From assembly GCF_963678635.1 (NCBI RefSeq), contig NC_087066.1, forward strand, positions 7,717,954 through 7,781,953: DNA of 64,000 nucleotides. Reading direction: 5' to 3'. The notes beneath the pieces were generated by a model that was given only the letters and a program-made list of their open reading frames with translations, made no database searches and had not been told where the DNA came from. The translations under genes and the position numbers were made by a program. Source of the stretch: Symsagittifera roscoffensis. Lineage: Eukaryota; Xenacoelomorpha; Acoela; Convolutidae. Shown in pieces: positions 53,200 through 64,000 of the stretch (positions within the stretch are counted from its first letter, which is position 1; each line of letters begins with the position of its first letter).

Positions 53200-55640
53200 A
53201 ACATTGGATCATTTTGGGTGTTGTTTTTTCGGCAATTTGCAATTTTTTTAAGAGTCGGTAGCTTTGTGTATCGCAAGTGGTGCGAAGCTCAGCTTTGCCT
53301 CTGTGTTGACTAATGCCCCTTCTGCAATTTCTCTTCGATTCATTTTTTCAAATATGATTTGTTGAAAAGATGATTGTACAATAGTATTAAAAGATGTTTC
53401 AAAGTTTATAATCACCATTGAGATTGTTTCAAAACCTACAAATAACCCACCTGGCAAAATGTACTAAATAATTACGACTTTATGATAGAATTGGTTTAAG
53501 TTGGAAGACGTGATTGATTTCAAGCAAAAGCACCACCTTTATATAAAGGTGCGGTTTGGTCTAACTGTGCAAATCAACACTGCTCCTTTAATGTTTCGGT
53601 AAAATTCCAGTACTGCATCAACAGTGCATCATTGACTTTGTACAGTGCCATTTGAACTCTCTCAGTGACGAAAATTACTGTACGCTAACAATACTGAATC
53701 ACTTTTTTAAAATTTCATAAATCATTTTAAAAAAGTACTGAATCATCGATTGAAAACGTCTGATTTTGTGCAGTATTAGAGATATTTTTCAATTAACAAA
53801 TTGAAGGAAAATAGGTTTCGTCTCAGTCTCGCACCCGTTCCGCTCCCGAACTAGCGTTGCGTTGGTTACCGTAACGGTAATAGTTTTTAGTTTGTAACAT
53901 TACGTGCAGAGTATATCGCAGATGTCTGAAAAGCATTCAATTGTATCACATGGTATATTTGAAGAAAAGCAATTTTAACTCAATTTTCTCGGGATAAAAA
54001 TTTTAAGTATAGTTATGTTTGAATCTATCCACTAAGATGGCTCAAAGTTGTCTTTGTTTGATCTTTTAGAGTTCTACACTTCTGTAATAATGCTGAATAA
54101 TACCTGTTTGCTCTGCCTCGTAAATCGGGCCGCCCACTTATACACAACCAAATGTGTCCAGCAATCATTTGATTGGGGTTCAAATCGCACATGCGCACTT
54201 ATTTTCAAGCTGAGATTTTGTAAGATAGCCATGTCAGAGCTTAGTTAGCCTTAAATAATTAACTTTTTGGTTAGGTTTCCGGCTGGTTAACTAAAAAAAA
54301 GAGCAGTATTTTTGCAGATTGGAAAGGTGCTTCATGTTTCAATCAGTTAACGTGGGTAGGAGATTTGTCTACGGGTTAAAAACAACGAGGTATCACAAAA
54401 TAAAGGTCGTATGGTATCGAAAGAAAAACATACGGAGGCCATTGCAGTCATGATCTGAGCTAAAATGAAATCTTTCTCAATTTTTTTTAATTACCTCTGA
54501 GTAAATACGGATTAGTTTTTTCCAATTTCGGACTAATTTAGAGCAAGAATAGTGCAGTTTGGAGCTTGGGAGACTTTTTCATTGTTTTTAGAAGATCTAT
54601 CTAAGCATGACAAACGACAAAATAATTTGACATTTATTATACTGCGAGGATAGGAAAGAGTTGGACAAAGACACTCAGTGCCTACCCTAATGGTGAACAT
54701 TCTTGTCTGTAGTAGCATTCATTCAAAGCATAGGTAACCATAATGATTAAGAAAATATTAATAGAAAAAAAATAAATTTAATATAATTTAAATAAGTTTC
54801 TAAAGTTTCAAATGACTCAAATTTATCTTAGCGATATGTTTCGATCGGAGTTTTCTGTTCTGCTTGGGCAACAAGGTTGTTTTATGATTTCAGACATGGT
54901 TTTTAATAGCTATGTGACTCTTGTTGCAAGCTAATTTTACCCCCTGAAAACTTCTGAATAATACTTTTTCTCGTTTTATTTTCAATTGGCGATAATATCG
55001 TATCAATTTAAACTTCTTTTGTCTTTCAGTGCTCTTATTGATTAAATTATTTTCAGGAAAAAGGACAAATTATTTTTAGGGTTTTGAGCGCTGCTTAAAA
55101 AAGTATCACTAGGATATTGAATTTTATTGCCTTTTAGAAACAGCCAGCCGGAAACTAATTTTTTACTGTGTGCAGTGTAGCTTAACTAGTATGCCAGTCT
55201 ACTTTTAACGCCACTATTTGTAAAGGTGCTGGGATCGATTGGAAAGGAAAATATTTGATGGCTATTGGAGAGGAGGGAAAAAACGAAATTAACACATGAG
55301 AACCGCTGCTCACCAGGGATTGTTGTGTTGTTGTTCTTACATGTGTATTTTATACAGGAAAATGTGTTTAAATTTTCCACTTTTTCACTATAGATAGAAA
55401 TTTATCCGTTTAATTGTTTTCTTTTGCTGGGGATTTTCAACCTTTAATATACCTTTACAGCGGCGCCATTTTTACTCTCACAATTTCTAAATTGCATTTT
55501 CCATTTATCCCGATATGCTCTTCACCAGTACTTACACTACTCGTTCCTGGTGCAGCCATCAAGCCGAATACTTTCCTTCCATACTTTTCAGTATGCAGGG
55601 AATTTCGTCAGTTCTTAAATCTAATTGGCTGAAAAGATAT
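53200..55640. other. AT-rich spacer without a recognised gene
   Basis: Contains a perfect 13-bp hairpin with a 10-nt loop at 53701-53736 (ACTTTTTTAAAAT and complement). No exon was identified. Confidence 0.4.
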
Positions 55641-55647
55641 CTTCAAG

Positions 55648-55695
55648 ATTTCAAAAACCACACATTGCTATATAGCAATGTGTGGTTTTTGAAAT
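55648..55695. repeat. Perfect 48-bp palindrome
   Basis: Two 24-nt arms with no spacer; the left arm reads ATTTCAAAAACCACACATTG then CTAT and the right arm is its exact reverse complement. As RNA it would form a 24-bp hairpin, though a loop would open at the GCTATATAGC centre. Confidence 0.95.
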
Positions 55696-56069
55696 ATTCG
55701 AAGACAAAATAGTTTGAAAACTCACTTTTTCAAACCGAGTTTTAAGAAACTGAAGCAATTTTTGAGATTTTTTGTAAGAATCAATTTTGCTTAATAATTG
55801 CTCTCTGGTTGGTAAATTTGTATGCTTACGGTTCTCTCTGTTAACTAAGTTAGTTGGGTACAGCTATGTAACCATTTACCTAGCACCTTCCCACTTTAAT
55901 AATGGCAATAAGTGTATTATGCTATAGCCCGAAAAAATATGTAGCAGCTACCTAATGCTGAATGCTTTTCTTATTTTGTAGCAACTGTACGGTTCAACAG
56001 AAGAGAAAAAAGAAATGAAAAATATGTTAGAAAAGCAGCAATTGTCGATATACATGGTAGCGTAGCTTG

Positions 56070-56165
56070 TGTATGTATTATGTGTAGTAGTCGCTTATCT
56101 AACCGGGATTTGAACCTCAAAATTTACCTCGCTCGACGTATTTTGATGGCGCAGTAGTGTTGTAG
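56070..56165 (-). mobile_element. tRNA-derived SINE head
   Basis: Minus-strand B box GGTTCAAATCC (56116-56106), preceded by a GCGCCATCAAAATACGTCGA segment that could be a decayed A box region and followed by a GATAAGCGACTACTAC tail. No cloverleaf and no TSD found. Confidence 0.4.
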
Positions 56166-56685
56166 TATGGCATATATTTCTGATTTTTACCAATAACATC
56201 CTACCTAACGGTACCATAGTGCAACACACGAAAAACAACAGACTAAAAACAACACTACGTAGTTATTTCAACGATACTCAGGGAAAAAAGTAAGACTGCT
56301 TAACCAAGACTGTTTAGGCGAACGTGTAATTGAAACCCTCATAAGGTTTTTGTTCTAATTCATCAATTGCGACAATTTCGTCCCATCAAGGGTCGGTTAC
56401 ATCCGAAACGAGAAACTCTTTCCTTTTAACCTCCTTCCCGTTAGATTAGATTGATACAGTATACCGTAATGGGGAATTGATACAACACCGCTTGAACTTT
56501 CATTCGTATTCGCTACCAGGCCAAACCACACAAGTCCAAATTGCTGTTTATTTCCTTTTTGGGAGAGAGAAAAAGGAGTCACTTTTTGCAGCAGCATCAT
56601 CATAAAACATATTTATTACTATCTAATTCGTTACTATTTATTTTGTGTCGAAATATAGTTATTTTTATATTTCTGTTCGAGAAAT

Positions 56686-56898
56686 ATGAACCAAGCCGCA
56701 ACATGTAAAAAGTCTTCAGGAATTTCAAATTTATCGCGACTTTTGCTGTTCAGAAACACTTTCCACAGATCATCTTTAGTTGCTTTGTTAGTATGTGTTA
56801 TAACTTTCGTTGTTAAATCAGAATTGGGGGAGGCTGTGTCGGAAGCACATTGCTGGACGGCGGGGGGAGTAGCCTGCAGTTTAACCAGTCAAGCAGAG
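56686..56898 (+). CDS. First coding exon of a secreted protein, possibly a proprotein convertase
   Basis: ATG at 56686; 71 codons ending at a good donor GTAAGA (56899), phase 0. The N-terminus is polar and basic (to residue 28), followed by a hydrophobic segment SSLVALLVCVITFVV (29-43) and ELGEAVSEAH: a signal peptide or signal anchor with a long n-region. The next clear exons on this strand (62834 and 63969) are also phase 0 and look like a kexin-type convertase, so this may be its signal exon, but the prodomain exon expected in between was not found. It could belong to another gene. Confidence 0.45.
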
Positions 56899-56904
56899 GT
56901 AAGA

Positions 56905-57669
56905 ATTAAGTCAATACCAATTATTCAACTTTGGTAAACCAATGGTCCATCCAACTGTCTGTCAGTTCATTGAAACCGCTAAAAAAAATGGTTTTTTTAT
57001 CTTTTGTTTCAGTTTGCATCTGTTTTTATACTTTTTTGCATTTAATTTCAACATTGTGATTGTTTTTTCTCAACAAACCTTACTTCAATTTCAGAAAGTC
57101 TTCTTCCTGGTCTTTATTTACAACAATTTTTGTTTTAAAACAAAACAAAACGTATCAATTTCAACATCTGCACTTGTTTCCAACGAGATATTAATTAAAA
57201 AATTAGAATGAAGAAGGTTAATTTCCAATAGTTTTTAGAGCTACAAAACTTGTTATTTAATTCGGGGAATGATTGTTGATGCATGTTAAATATTTTTCAT
57301 TCATTTTGAATGGGTGTTGATATGCATTGATCGAGGCGGAAATGCTATGAAAAACCTGTTATTGTTAAAAATCGGAATGCATACACTTTGAAATTAAAAA
57401 ACAAGATGTTGACTGGTTGAAATTAAACTTGAGTTTGTTGAAGTGTACAACCAGAAGTGTTGAAACAAAAAGCAAAAAGGTATATTTATAATTAGCAAAT
57501 ATAAAATTATCAGTGTAAAAGGGCCTCGTTTTTTGGCTTGAGTAGAATTTTTTTGTTATTGAGTTCTTGAGTTTTCATTCCGGTTCCGGCCTTGAAAACG
57601 GAAGGAATTTAGGCATCATGGTGTGTTTTTCGCAAAGTGTGGTAGCCCAAAAAATATCAGATATAATCG
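56905..57669 (+). other. Intron-like AT-rich DNA
   Basis: Follows the donor at 56899. No exon recognised. Confidence 0.35.
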
Positions 57670-57681
57670 AGTGATATATCA

Positions 57682-57881
57682 TGAGCAGACGTGCCTGAGT
57701 GGGTAAGATGCGTGGCCGTTAGTACAAAGGTCTTTGGTTCGAATTCCGCTTCTGTGACAGTTGGAGAGGTCCTCAAGTGAAGCTTTCTCAAGTTTGGGAC
57801 CGGCTGCAGAAAAATTAGTAACGTCTCTCTCCCCGTGTAAAAAAGACCCAAGGGTGTAATGTGGTAGCTGGGAATTAATAA
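57682..57881 (+). mobile_element. tRNA-derived SINE with 12-bp TSD
   Basis: The head carries an A-box-like GTGCCTGAGTGGGTAAGA and B box GGTTCGAATTCC (about 57736-57747). The body has no coding capacity and ends in GGGTGTAATGTGGTAGCTGG (57852) and a short AT tail. Perfect direct repeats AGTGATATATCA flank it at 57670-57681 and 57882-57893, proving retrotransposition by target priming. Confidence 0.85.
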
Positions 57882-58296
57882 AGTGATATATCAAACATAC
57901 AACAGTTTTCTGTCATGATTTGATCAATTTTTCAGAACCAATAGTTCCAAATTTTTCTCGCTATGAAAAAACCTTACGGAATGGATCATAAAATAATTCA
58001 GTCTGACTGAGCCAAAAGTGAGCCAAATTTAACAGTGGAAACATCCGTCAGCGCTTGTTTCAAGTGCTTAGAAATATTTTATCTTTTTCCTATAAGTTGA
58101 ATGATACAATATTACAGTACTTATATTTGAGTTTCCACTTAGGCAAATTTATAATTACCCTTGCGATAGCAAATGTATTGCAATCAAGTACTAGAACTTT
58201 TTCCCGTACATAACTCTAGGCACAATGGTCAAAATTAGAAATGGTTGAATTAGGTTCAGTTCTCAATTAGTTCTAATTTCTTTGTGTCTCCGGTAC

Positions 58297-58446
58297 CCTT
58301 GGTCTGGAGGTAACGAATACGCTTGGGACGGCAAAGGTCCTGGGTTCAAATGTGACAGGACCTGTTTTTTCTTCAAACGGGAAATATTCCATTTCTCAAA
58401 AAAATTGTCTGTTCATATAATGGGTGTAATGTGGTAGCTGGGAACT
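58297..58446 (+). mobile_element. SINE with the same 3' tail, different head
   Basis: The head GGTCTGGAGGTAACGAATAC leads to a B-box-like GGTTCAAATGT; the end repeats the GGGTGTAATGTGGTAGCTGG tail of the SINE at 57682 (here 58422-58444). No clear TSD. The head also occurs as a fragment at 38673-38710. Confidence 0.65.
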
Positions 58447-58523
58447 GTCTGTCATCTTTACAGAAGTTAACTTTCTTCTATTTGTCTGTTTTTTCGGCTT
58501 AGTTTTTTTTTCACAATATAGTT

Positions 58524-58594
58524 GATTTTTTATGTTTTCTTTTTCCTCGCTTAAAACTTTGATTTTTTATGTTTTCTTTTTCCTCGCTTAAAAC
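58524..58594 (+). repeat. Exact 34-bp tandem duplication
   Basis: 58524-58557 and 58561-58594 are identical (starting GATTTTTTATGTTTTCTTTT), period 37 bp. Confidence 0.9.
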
Positions 58595-58599
58595 ATGTA

Positions 58600-60015
58600 T
58601 TCTGCCCAAATGATTTTGGCCAATTTTTTATCAGCCTAATGATCTAATATAGATTCATTTCAAGGAAATCAAATTTTCTATGCTGATCTCTGGATCACAC
58701 AAAATGCTAAAAATCTTAATAGAAATTCTAGTTCAAGCTTTTCATGACAACAATTTATTTTTCGGCTTTTTTGTTTCTTTTTCATTTCCTTTTCTTTCGG
58801 CTTGATAGATTTTGATCTATTTTATATCAATTTAATGGCCGCATTGCGTCTTTCGGCAAGCGAAAAAGTTGTGTGTGCATGTATGTGCTCAGAAGTGAAT
58901 TTAAATTTCTTCTTTTCTAATTTGAGCCTGTGATATTGGACACACTAGGCTTCTTATTTCACTTAATGGTAACCATTTTTGAGTTTTTTACTTGATAACT
59001 TCTGTGAAAAAAATCTTATAGTTAAGTCAGGATTTCAACTTTTTAAAAGGTTATTTTTCTTTCAAAATGCGTTTTGTGTATTAGTATGAGGCTTGCAGTT
59101 GTTTGTTTTTCCTGATATCAGTTTTCGTCACTGACTACACAAAAGATATTTAATTTGCTAATTTTCATTTTGATGATTCCTTGAATTTGGAGAAGTCTGA
59201 CTCTTGAAGTTTTTCCGTGCTAGGCGTGCTCATTTTTTGGGCTTAATTTGGTATCTTGTGTTAAGTGATACAAACCCGGTAGTTCTTTTTTGAAACGGAT
59301 GCTGTTGATTCGGCAAGAACATTCAACCATTCCTGCTGGAAAATTGACGTTTTTTATTGACGTTTTCATAGTTAATTGACGTTTTCATCTGTGATTTTGA
59401 TTTTGTAAAATATTCATTTCAATTGAAGCAAAATAAAAAAGTCTTAGAGATGTTTTGCTGTTATTTAAAATGTTTCTTCAAAAAATTCTTTTAGATATTC
59501 GAGCGCTGTATTGTAAAGTAGTTTTTTTGGGCTTAGGTTCCAATACAATTAGCACAAAAGTGCTTTCGACAAAAATTCGTCTGATTTTTTGCTAACTTTT
59601 CATTCATTCAAGATAATAGCAAGGGGAATGGGCTATTATTTCAGTGGGAAAGTTTAATTTATTTAAAAAATTTTTTTTACATGCTTTGCTGTTGTCTAAG
59701 CAAATTATAGCGCGCGCGAGAATTTTTTTTTGCAGGAGTTAGAGAAACTTGAAGAAAATTGGTAGATATTCGAGCGTGGTATCATAGGAAATCCTTTTTG
59801 CCGTTTTTCCTTTCAAAGAAATAAAGATTTTTTTTTCAAAAAATTTTGGTGTTTGAGATTTCGGTAATTTGCTAAGTCAGATTGATTATTATCGAGCGGA
59901 TTCAAAGACAATTTCAGCAGGGGGTTCAAAGACAATTTCTGCAGGGCTCACTTTTTTGGGTCCATGGTTTTCGTCCTTTTACTTGTCGGTTCAGTTTCCG
60001 TTTTTTTTTTGAAAC
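58600..60015. other. AT-rich intron or spacer
   Basis: No exon seen. A block near 58650-58760 resembles 26630-26740 and the end of repeat R1 (TTTCATGACAACAATTT), so it may be a diverged R1 relative. Confidence 0.35.
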
Positions 60016-60019
60016 GCCG

Positions 60020-60440
60020 TTTTTAAAATTCTGGTAGAGTTTTTATTAGCTTAATTTTTAAAGCATAGGTTTTGTTGCAATTTAAACAAGAAGATTTTAC
60101 TGTAAGTGAAAGATCACAAATTTATAAATTTACGAAGTCTGATTTTGATTTTTTTGGATTGGGTAAACAGTTTCAATTGATGTTATATCGGCTCAGTCAA
60201 CTTGTTTTGCGTAATTTTGAGCGCAAAACATCCGTATGCGATTATGTGTTTTTGTTTCGATGGGTCGTAAAAACTTTCAAATTTTATGAGTTTTTTCATG
60301 ACAACAGTTTTGCTTTCGGCTAAACAGGTTTTGACCAGAAGATTGGCGCCTTTCTTTCTGATTGTTAAGTGATTTCCATTTTTTTAAAGGCCGTTTATGA
60401 ACTTCAGCCGATACAAATGTGAAGTTTTTATAGCTGTATT
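60020..60440 (+). repeat. Dispersed AT-rich repeat R1, copy 2
   Basis: Aligns with 35340-35715 in the same order of blocks. An 83-aa frame (60072-60323) runs through it but the other copies do not keep it open, so it is not coding. Confidence 0.7.
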
Positions 60441-61745
60441 TTTAAAACTTTTTTCCAGTTGTTTTTCCAAGTAATTTTTTCCAAATTATTGTTTTAGATT
60501 TTTTTTTACTGTTATCCTTTTTTCCATTCACTATCTTGTATCTCAATATGCTTTTGCATCGCAAGTGTTGCAAAGCTCCGCTTTACCTTTGCATAAAAAT
60601 TGTTTTAAGCACATCAGGTGGTCCTTGCAAAGTAATCAGTCAATCGGGTTGTTTTTGTTTGCAAAAATGTGAAAGGTTTTCTCATTCTGACCTTCGAATG
60701 GTAAATAAACTGTATACTTGAAGTCGTCTGCTGATAGACTTCAGGTGAAATTTTCTCCGCAAAATGAGTTTTAAAAACGTCACCAGAAGTTGAATAATTT
60801 TTAATCTCGTTCAGACAACTCAGACTGAGACATTTTGAACTAAATTATAAGGAGAAATTTCAACCAAAACTACTTGCCAATGCATTTTGTATTCGATAAT
60901 TGTTTTTAATTTTTGGAGTAATTGCTGCAATGGTTAATTGGCTAAAATGTCTCCGGCCGAATTGTCTTGATTTTATTGGCGAAATGTCTGAATTTTAAAT
61001 TGGCTGAAATGTCTCTATCCAGAATGTCGAGGCACAATTTTCAATAAATGCGCCTTTCAGTATTTATTAGAACTGCAATAAAAACTATTATCTAAGAGAA
61101 AAAGTGTTATATTTATTTTTTGTTTTTAAGTCAGCGAGCACTACCCTTTCAAATGCTCATCAGATATATGGCCCTACAATACAATTATGTCACTTCATGA
61201 ACACTTATGATAAGCAACTCGTATAAAATTGAAGCATATACTTTTTATCGATTCCGGTAATTAGCTTCAAGCAGAAACAGTGAAACATTTGTTAAACTTG
61301 AAGCCACTAGCTCGGTAAATGTGTCTCGGAGATAAGGTTTATACGTTGTTCAGCAGATTTTTGTAGTTCCAGTTTGGCCAAAAAACTGAACGTCATGAAA
61401 ACAAATGTTAATACTATGAAAAACTTTTTGAGATTATTCGTTAATTGCTAGAAATTACTTTAGAGAGAAATTTTCATATATATAAATAAAATCACTCAGT
61501 TTTCGAATTTCAAAAAAATAAATGCCCTTTAAGCTCTTTAAAATTCTAGAACAATTTATGACTGGCGCTTTTTTTGATTGGCCATGACAAACATATTCGG
61601 TCTCCATACTCAACCTTGTAAGACCACTCGTTACACCATGAAATTGATACTTATGTTAGGTGGGGGAGGGGGGGGGGGGAGGAAAAAGAGCCTGCGTCAC
61701 TTTTAGCAGATGAATTTCAATTGAACTCAAAAGTGCATACATGGA
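60441..61745. other. AT-rich intron or spacer
   Basis: Short internal repeats of GGC(T/G)(A/G)AAATGTCT at 60940-61010. A (G)9-type run lies at 61665-61680. No exon identified. Confidence 0.35.
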
Positions 61746-61751
61746 TAAGTG

Positions 61752-62182
61752 CAGGGGCGGATCTAGGATTTTCTCGAGAGGGGAGTTCCCAAAAACTTTC
61801 GAAAACTTTGTCGACCTTTTTTTAGGTCGACCAAATGGATTTTCTGAGCTCTCCCCTCTCCAAAGCACTACAAAGATCCCCCTGTTTTGGCCAAAGTTTC
61901 TGCGTCGCAGGCAAAGTTTTGAAAAAACAGGCCAAAAAGGCGTTTTTAGGCTTTTTTTGGAAAATTTTAACCAAAAATTGCGTTATTCGGCGCGCGCTCC
62001 CGTCTTAAAACTAATATATTTTGGCGCCAAAGGCGCCTTTTGAAAAAATTTAGGGTCCGTCAGCCAAAAATTGATATCTCAAAACAGTACAAAGGGGGGA
62101 CCCTTTGGGTCGGAATGGGGTCGAATCCTTGAGAGAAAAAAGAACGTGAGCCCACCTCCCCCCCTAAAAAAATCCGCCCCTG
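61752..62182 (+). mobile_element. hAT-type MITE, longest complete copy
   Basis: 431 bp, CAGGGGCGGATCTAGG at the left end and AATCCGCCCCTG at the right. Flanking 8-mers GATAAGTG and GCTTAGTG match at 6 of 8 positions, a decayed TSD. The centre holds GGCGCGCGCTCC and GGCGCCAAAGGCGCC. It serves as the reference copy for the family in this window. No transposase. Confidence 0.8.
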
Positions 62183-62189
62183 GCTTAGT

Positions 62190-62833
62190 GCATTCATAAA
62201 GTGCATCCGAACTGTAAACTACAATGCTTCAAACATCACGAAAAACGGATTAATTGAAGTTTGCTGGAGAAAATTAGCGAACATAATCACTAAGTCTAGA
62301 ATCGAGTGTCCAATAGTGCTTTTTTGTCATATTAAAGTTCAAGAAAACTGTTTGTTCTTACAGTTAGTTTTGAGTTCATTTATTATGGGGATTGAATGGA
62401 CTGACAGCACGTGAAAAACATTTACTAATTTCAGTATGAAAAACCAGATGTCAGCTTTAACTCCTTCTCTTATACAGTACTGATTCGAAAATTGTCACCT
62501 GACAAACTGATCTTAGGAGACATACTAATTTATTTAAAAAAACAATCTGAAAAATTCTATTATTATTGCAAATTTGAGATTACAAGCGCTTCAGAGAAAA
62601 TTCAATTTTCCTGATTGTTTTTTCAAAATTTTGTCATTTTTCGGTTTCCTTGAGTTTATTAACGCTTTTCAATTTTTTGCTAATCAGCTAAGACAATTTA
62701 TCCACTGTGGTAAGCTTTTCACGGAGAATCGCTGCTAAGCCCCTGGTTAAGAGTTACATGCAAATGTTTTTTTTTTGGATATGTTGGCTTTTCATACCAG
62801 CTGCTGGCTATGTTTCACTATCCTTTCTTTTAG
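62190..62833 (+). other. Intron-like DNA ending in an acceptor
   Basis: AT-rich; ends with TATCCTTTCTTTTAG, a good pyrimidine tract and acceptor for the exon at 62834. Confidence 0.45.
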
Positions 62834-62962
62834 TTCCATGAAGAACTTCTGCATCGGCGCAGGAGAGGAGACCACTTGGCCTCGGAGGCATCTCTGAGCA
62901 GGAGCAAGAGAGGATACTCCTCCAAGAAACACATGGCGCAGGAACAGGGCTCCACTTCACAG
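62834..62962 (+). CDS. Exon of a probable kexin-type proprotein convertase (end of prodomain)
   Basis: 129 nt, markedly GC-richer than its surroundings, bounded by acceptor TTTTAG and donor GTCTGT, phase 0 at both ends. The 43 residues begin FHEELLHRRRRGDHL and include LSRSRRGYSSKKHMAQEQ. Two Arg clusters are what the end of a convertase prodomain carries: a secondary site (RRRR) and a primary autocleavage site (RSRR/GY). Together with the next exon (VQVNDPIF..) this fits the PC2/furin family. Without the catalytic domain the subtype is open. Confidence 0.5.
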
Positions 62963-63968
62963 GTCTGTTAAGGGTTTTTAAAGCGAAATCTTCCCGTCAA
63001 TTTACTACAACATCTGATCCCTATTTTTGAAAGGTTTCGATTTTGGGATCGATTTTTGTGTAGCGAAATAAATTCGGCAATATATTACGATATCTGATCT
63101 TTATTATTTAAATGTTTCGCTCTTGGGCTAAAATCCTCGACCTATCATCAAAAATTGATGGTAAAAGCTAGTCATTATGTCTTCTATATCAAGATATGAA
63201 TTGGTAAACTCGTGAAATGAGATTTTGATTTTAATTTTTTTATAGTGTTTCTTTTTTCATGAAATTTTTATTTATGAAATTCAGATGGGATACAGTAATG
63301 ATGTATTGTCGCTATCATAAGAATAAAAATTGAAAAAAAACTTTTGCTGTTTTTGAGACGCCAGTTACCAATCTATAAATGCACCAGGCAATAAGATAAA
63401 TTTAATCATACAAAGTGGTCATTACGCCAGTAAAAAGGCCTAGTTCTATTTTGAACTTTAATTTGAGCAAGGCGACACTTAGCCTCAAGCGCAAATTTGT
63501 AGTTGGCGATCATTCTTACCAACCAATTTTCGCTTGCGACTCACTGTCGCTTGCTGTATTATTTGATTGGTTACTGGCTCCTAAAAAGTGAATGTTTTTA
63601 ATTTATTTTTCTCGGCATTTTGTTTGATCAAAGCTACAGTCTTTTTTTTTGGAAAAGCTTAAGTATATTACATCACTCCACACTCCACCCCGTCTGGCTG
63701 TTTCTACCTGACTTAAAAAATAAACAGGATAATGAAAACTCCTTTCAGCTACATGTTCGGAACAAGTTTTTTCAACAGATGGAGCTTATAAATTCCCAAC
63801 CTGATGCAGAAGAATTAAAGTCTTAGAAATTTTGTTATTTCTTAGAAAATAACAAGTAGAAATTTTGTTATTTTTTATAAACTTTACTACTAACTTTATT
63901 TATAGTTAATAATTTTATTTATGAAGGTTCTTTGCTAAATAATAACAAGTTTGTGTAATTTGTTTTAG
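62963..63968 (+). other. Intron
   Basis: Starts GTCTGT and ends TTTTAG. AT-rich; no internal gene seen. A 68-aa plus-strand frame at 63620-63826 has no recognisable features. Confidence 0.45.
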
Positions 63969-64000
63969 GTGCAGGTGAATGACCCGATTTTTGACAAGCA
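63969..64000 (+). CDS. Start of the convertase catalytic-domain exon, cut by the window edge
   Basis: After acceptor TTTTAG, the 32 nt read VQVNDPIFDK and run off the end. NDP.F..Q(W) is the conserved entry to the subtilisin-like domain of kexin/PC proteases, located soon after the prodomain cleavage site. An alternative acceptor GTGCAG six bases later would drop the first two codons and keep the frame. Confidence 0.5.
   Translation, partial: MQVNDPIFDK

Noticed and set aside
60072-60323. 83-aa plus-strand frame
   Set aside because: It lies in repeat R1, and the homologous copy at 35340 does not keep it open.

Overview
The window comes from an AT-rich nuclear genome of an invertebrate animal. 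Three genes with GT-AG introns or AATAAA poly(A) signals can be read, and part of a probable kexin-type convertase lies at the right edge. The rest is intron, intergenic DNA and mobile elements: Ty3/gypsy, BEL/Pao, Penelope-like elements (PLEs), LINEs, tRNA-derived SINEs and hAT-type MITEs. BEL/Pao elements and kexin-type convertases point to Metazoa. I could not place the phylum. A uracil-DNA glycosylase gene argues against holometabolous insects, most of which lack it.

Layout. 1-5.6 kb: AT-rich DNA, a C-rich pyrimidine tract, a (GA)n tract, then a two-exon uracil-DNA glycosylase (UNG) on the minus strand with a hAT MITE in its intron and another just past its 3' end. 6-11.3 kb: an old, heavily broken gypsy element (element A) on the plus strand. 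11.8-21 kb: a decayed BEL/Pao element on the minus strand, split by a much younger 6.9-kb gypsy element (element B, minus strand) with 98% identical LTRs and a perfect 5-bp target duplication (TSD). 22-23.2 kb: a diverged inverted duplication and a 30-bp minisatellite. 24-25.5 kb and 31.4-34.2 kb: two PLEs, the second with a PHD-like finger inside its reverse transcriptase (RT). 29.6-30.6 and 35.7-36.5 kb: two pieces of an RT family whose C-terminus resembles a restriction-like endonuclease.

36.9-38.0 kb: mitochondrial phosphate carrier (SLC25A3-like), plus strand. 39.6-41.3 kb: a satellite with a unit of about 168 bp and an alternating dimer structure. 45.3-45.9 kb: a peroxiredoxin-5-like gene, plus strand. 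47.3-48.5 kb: a MITE split by an insertion. 49-51.3 kb: LINE fragments in opposite orientations. 55.6 kb: a perfect 48-bp palindrome. 56.7 to 64.0 kb: probable N-terminal exons of a secreted proprotein convertase, cut by the window edge; its long introns carry SINEs, a MITE and dispersed AT-rich repeats.

The host genes are unrelated (base-excision repair, mitochondrial phosphate import, peroxide removal, prohormone processing) and show no operon-like arrangement. The most unusual points are the PHD-like insert in a Penelope RT, a gypsy Gag start codon that spans the LTR/primer-site junction, active-site deviations in UNG and in the peroxiredoxin, and the alternating satellite. All calls come from reading the sequence. 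No database search was run.
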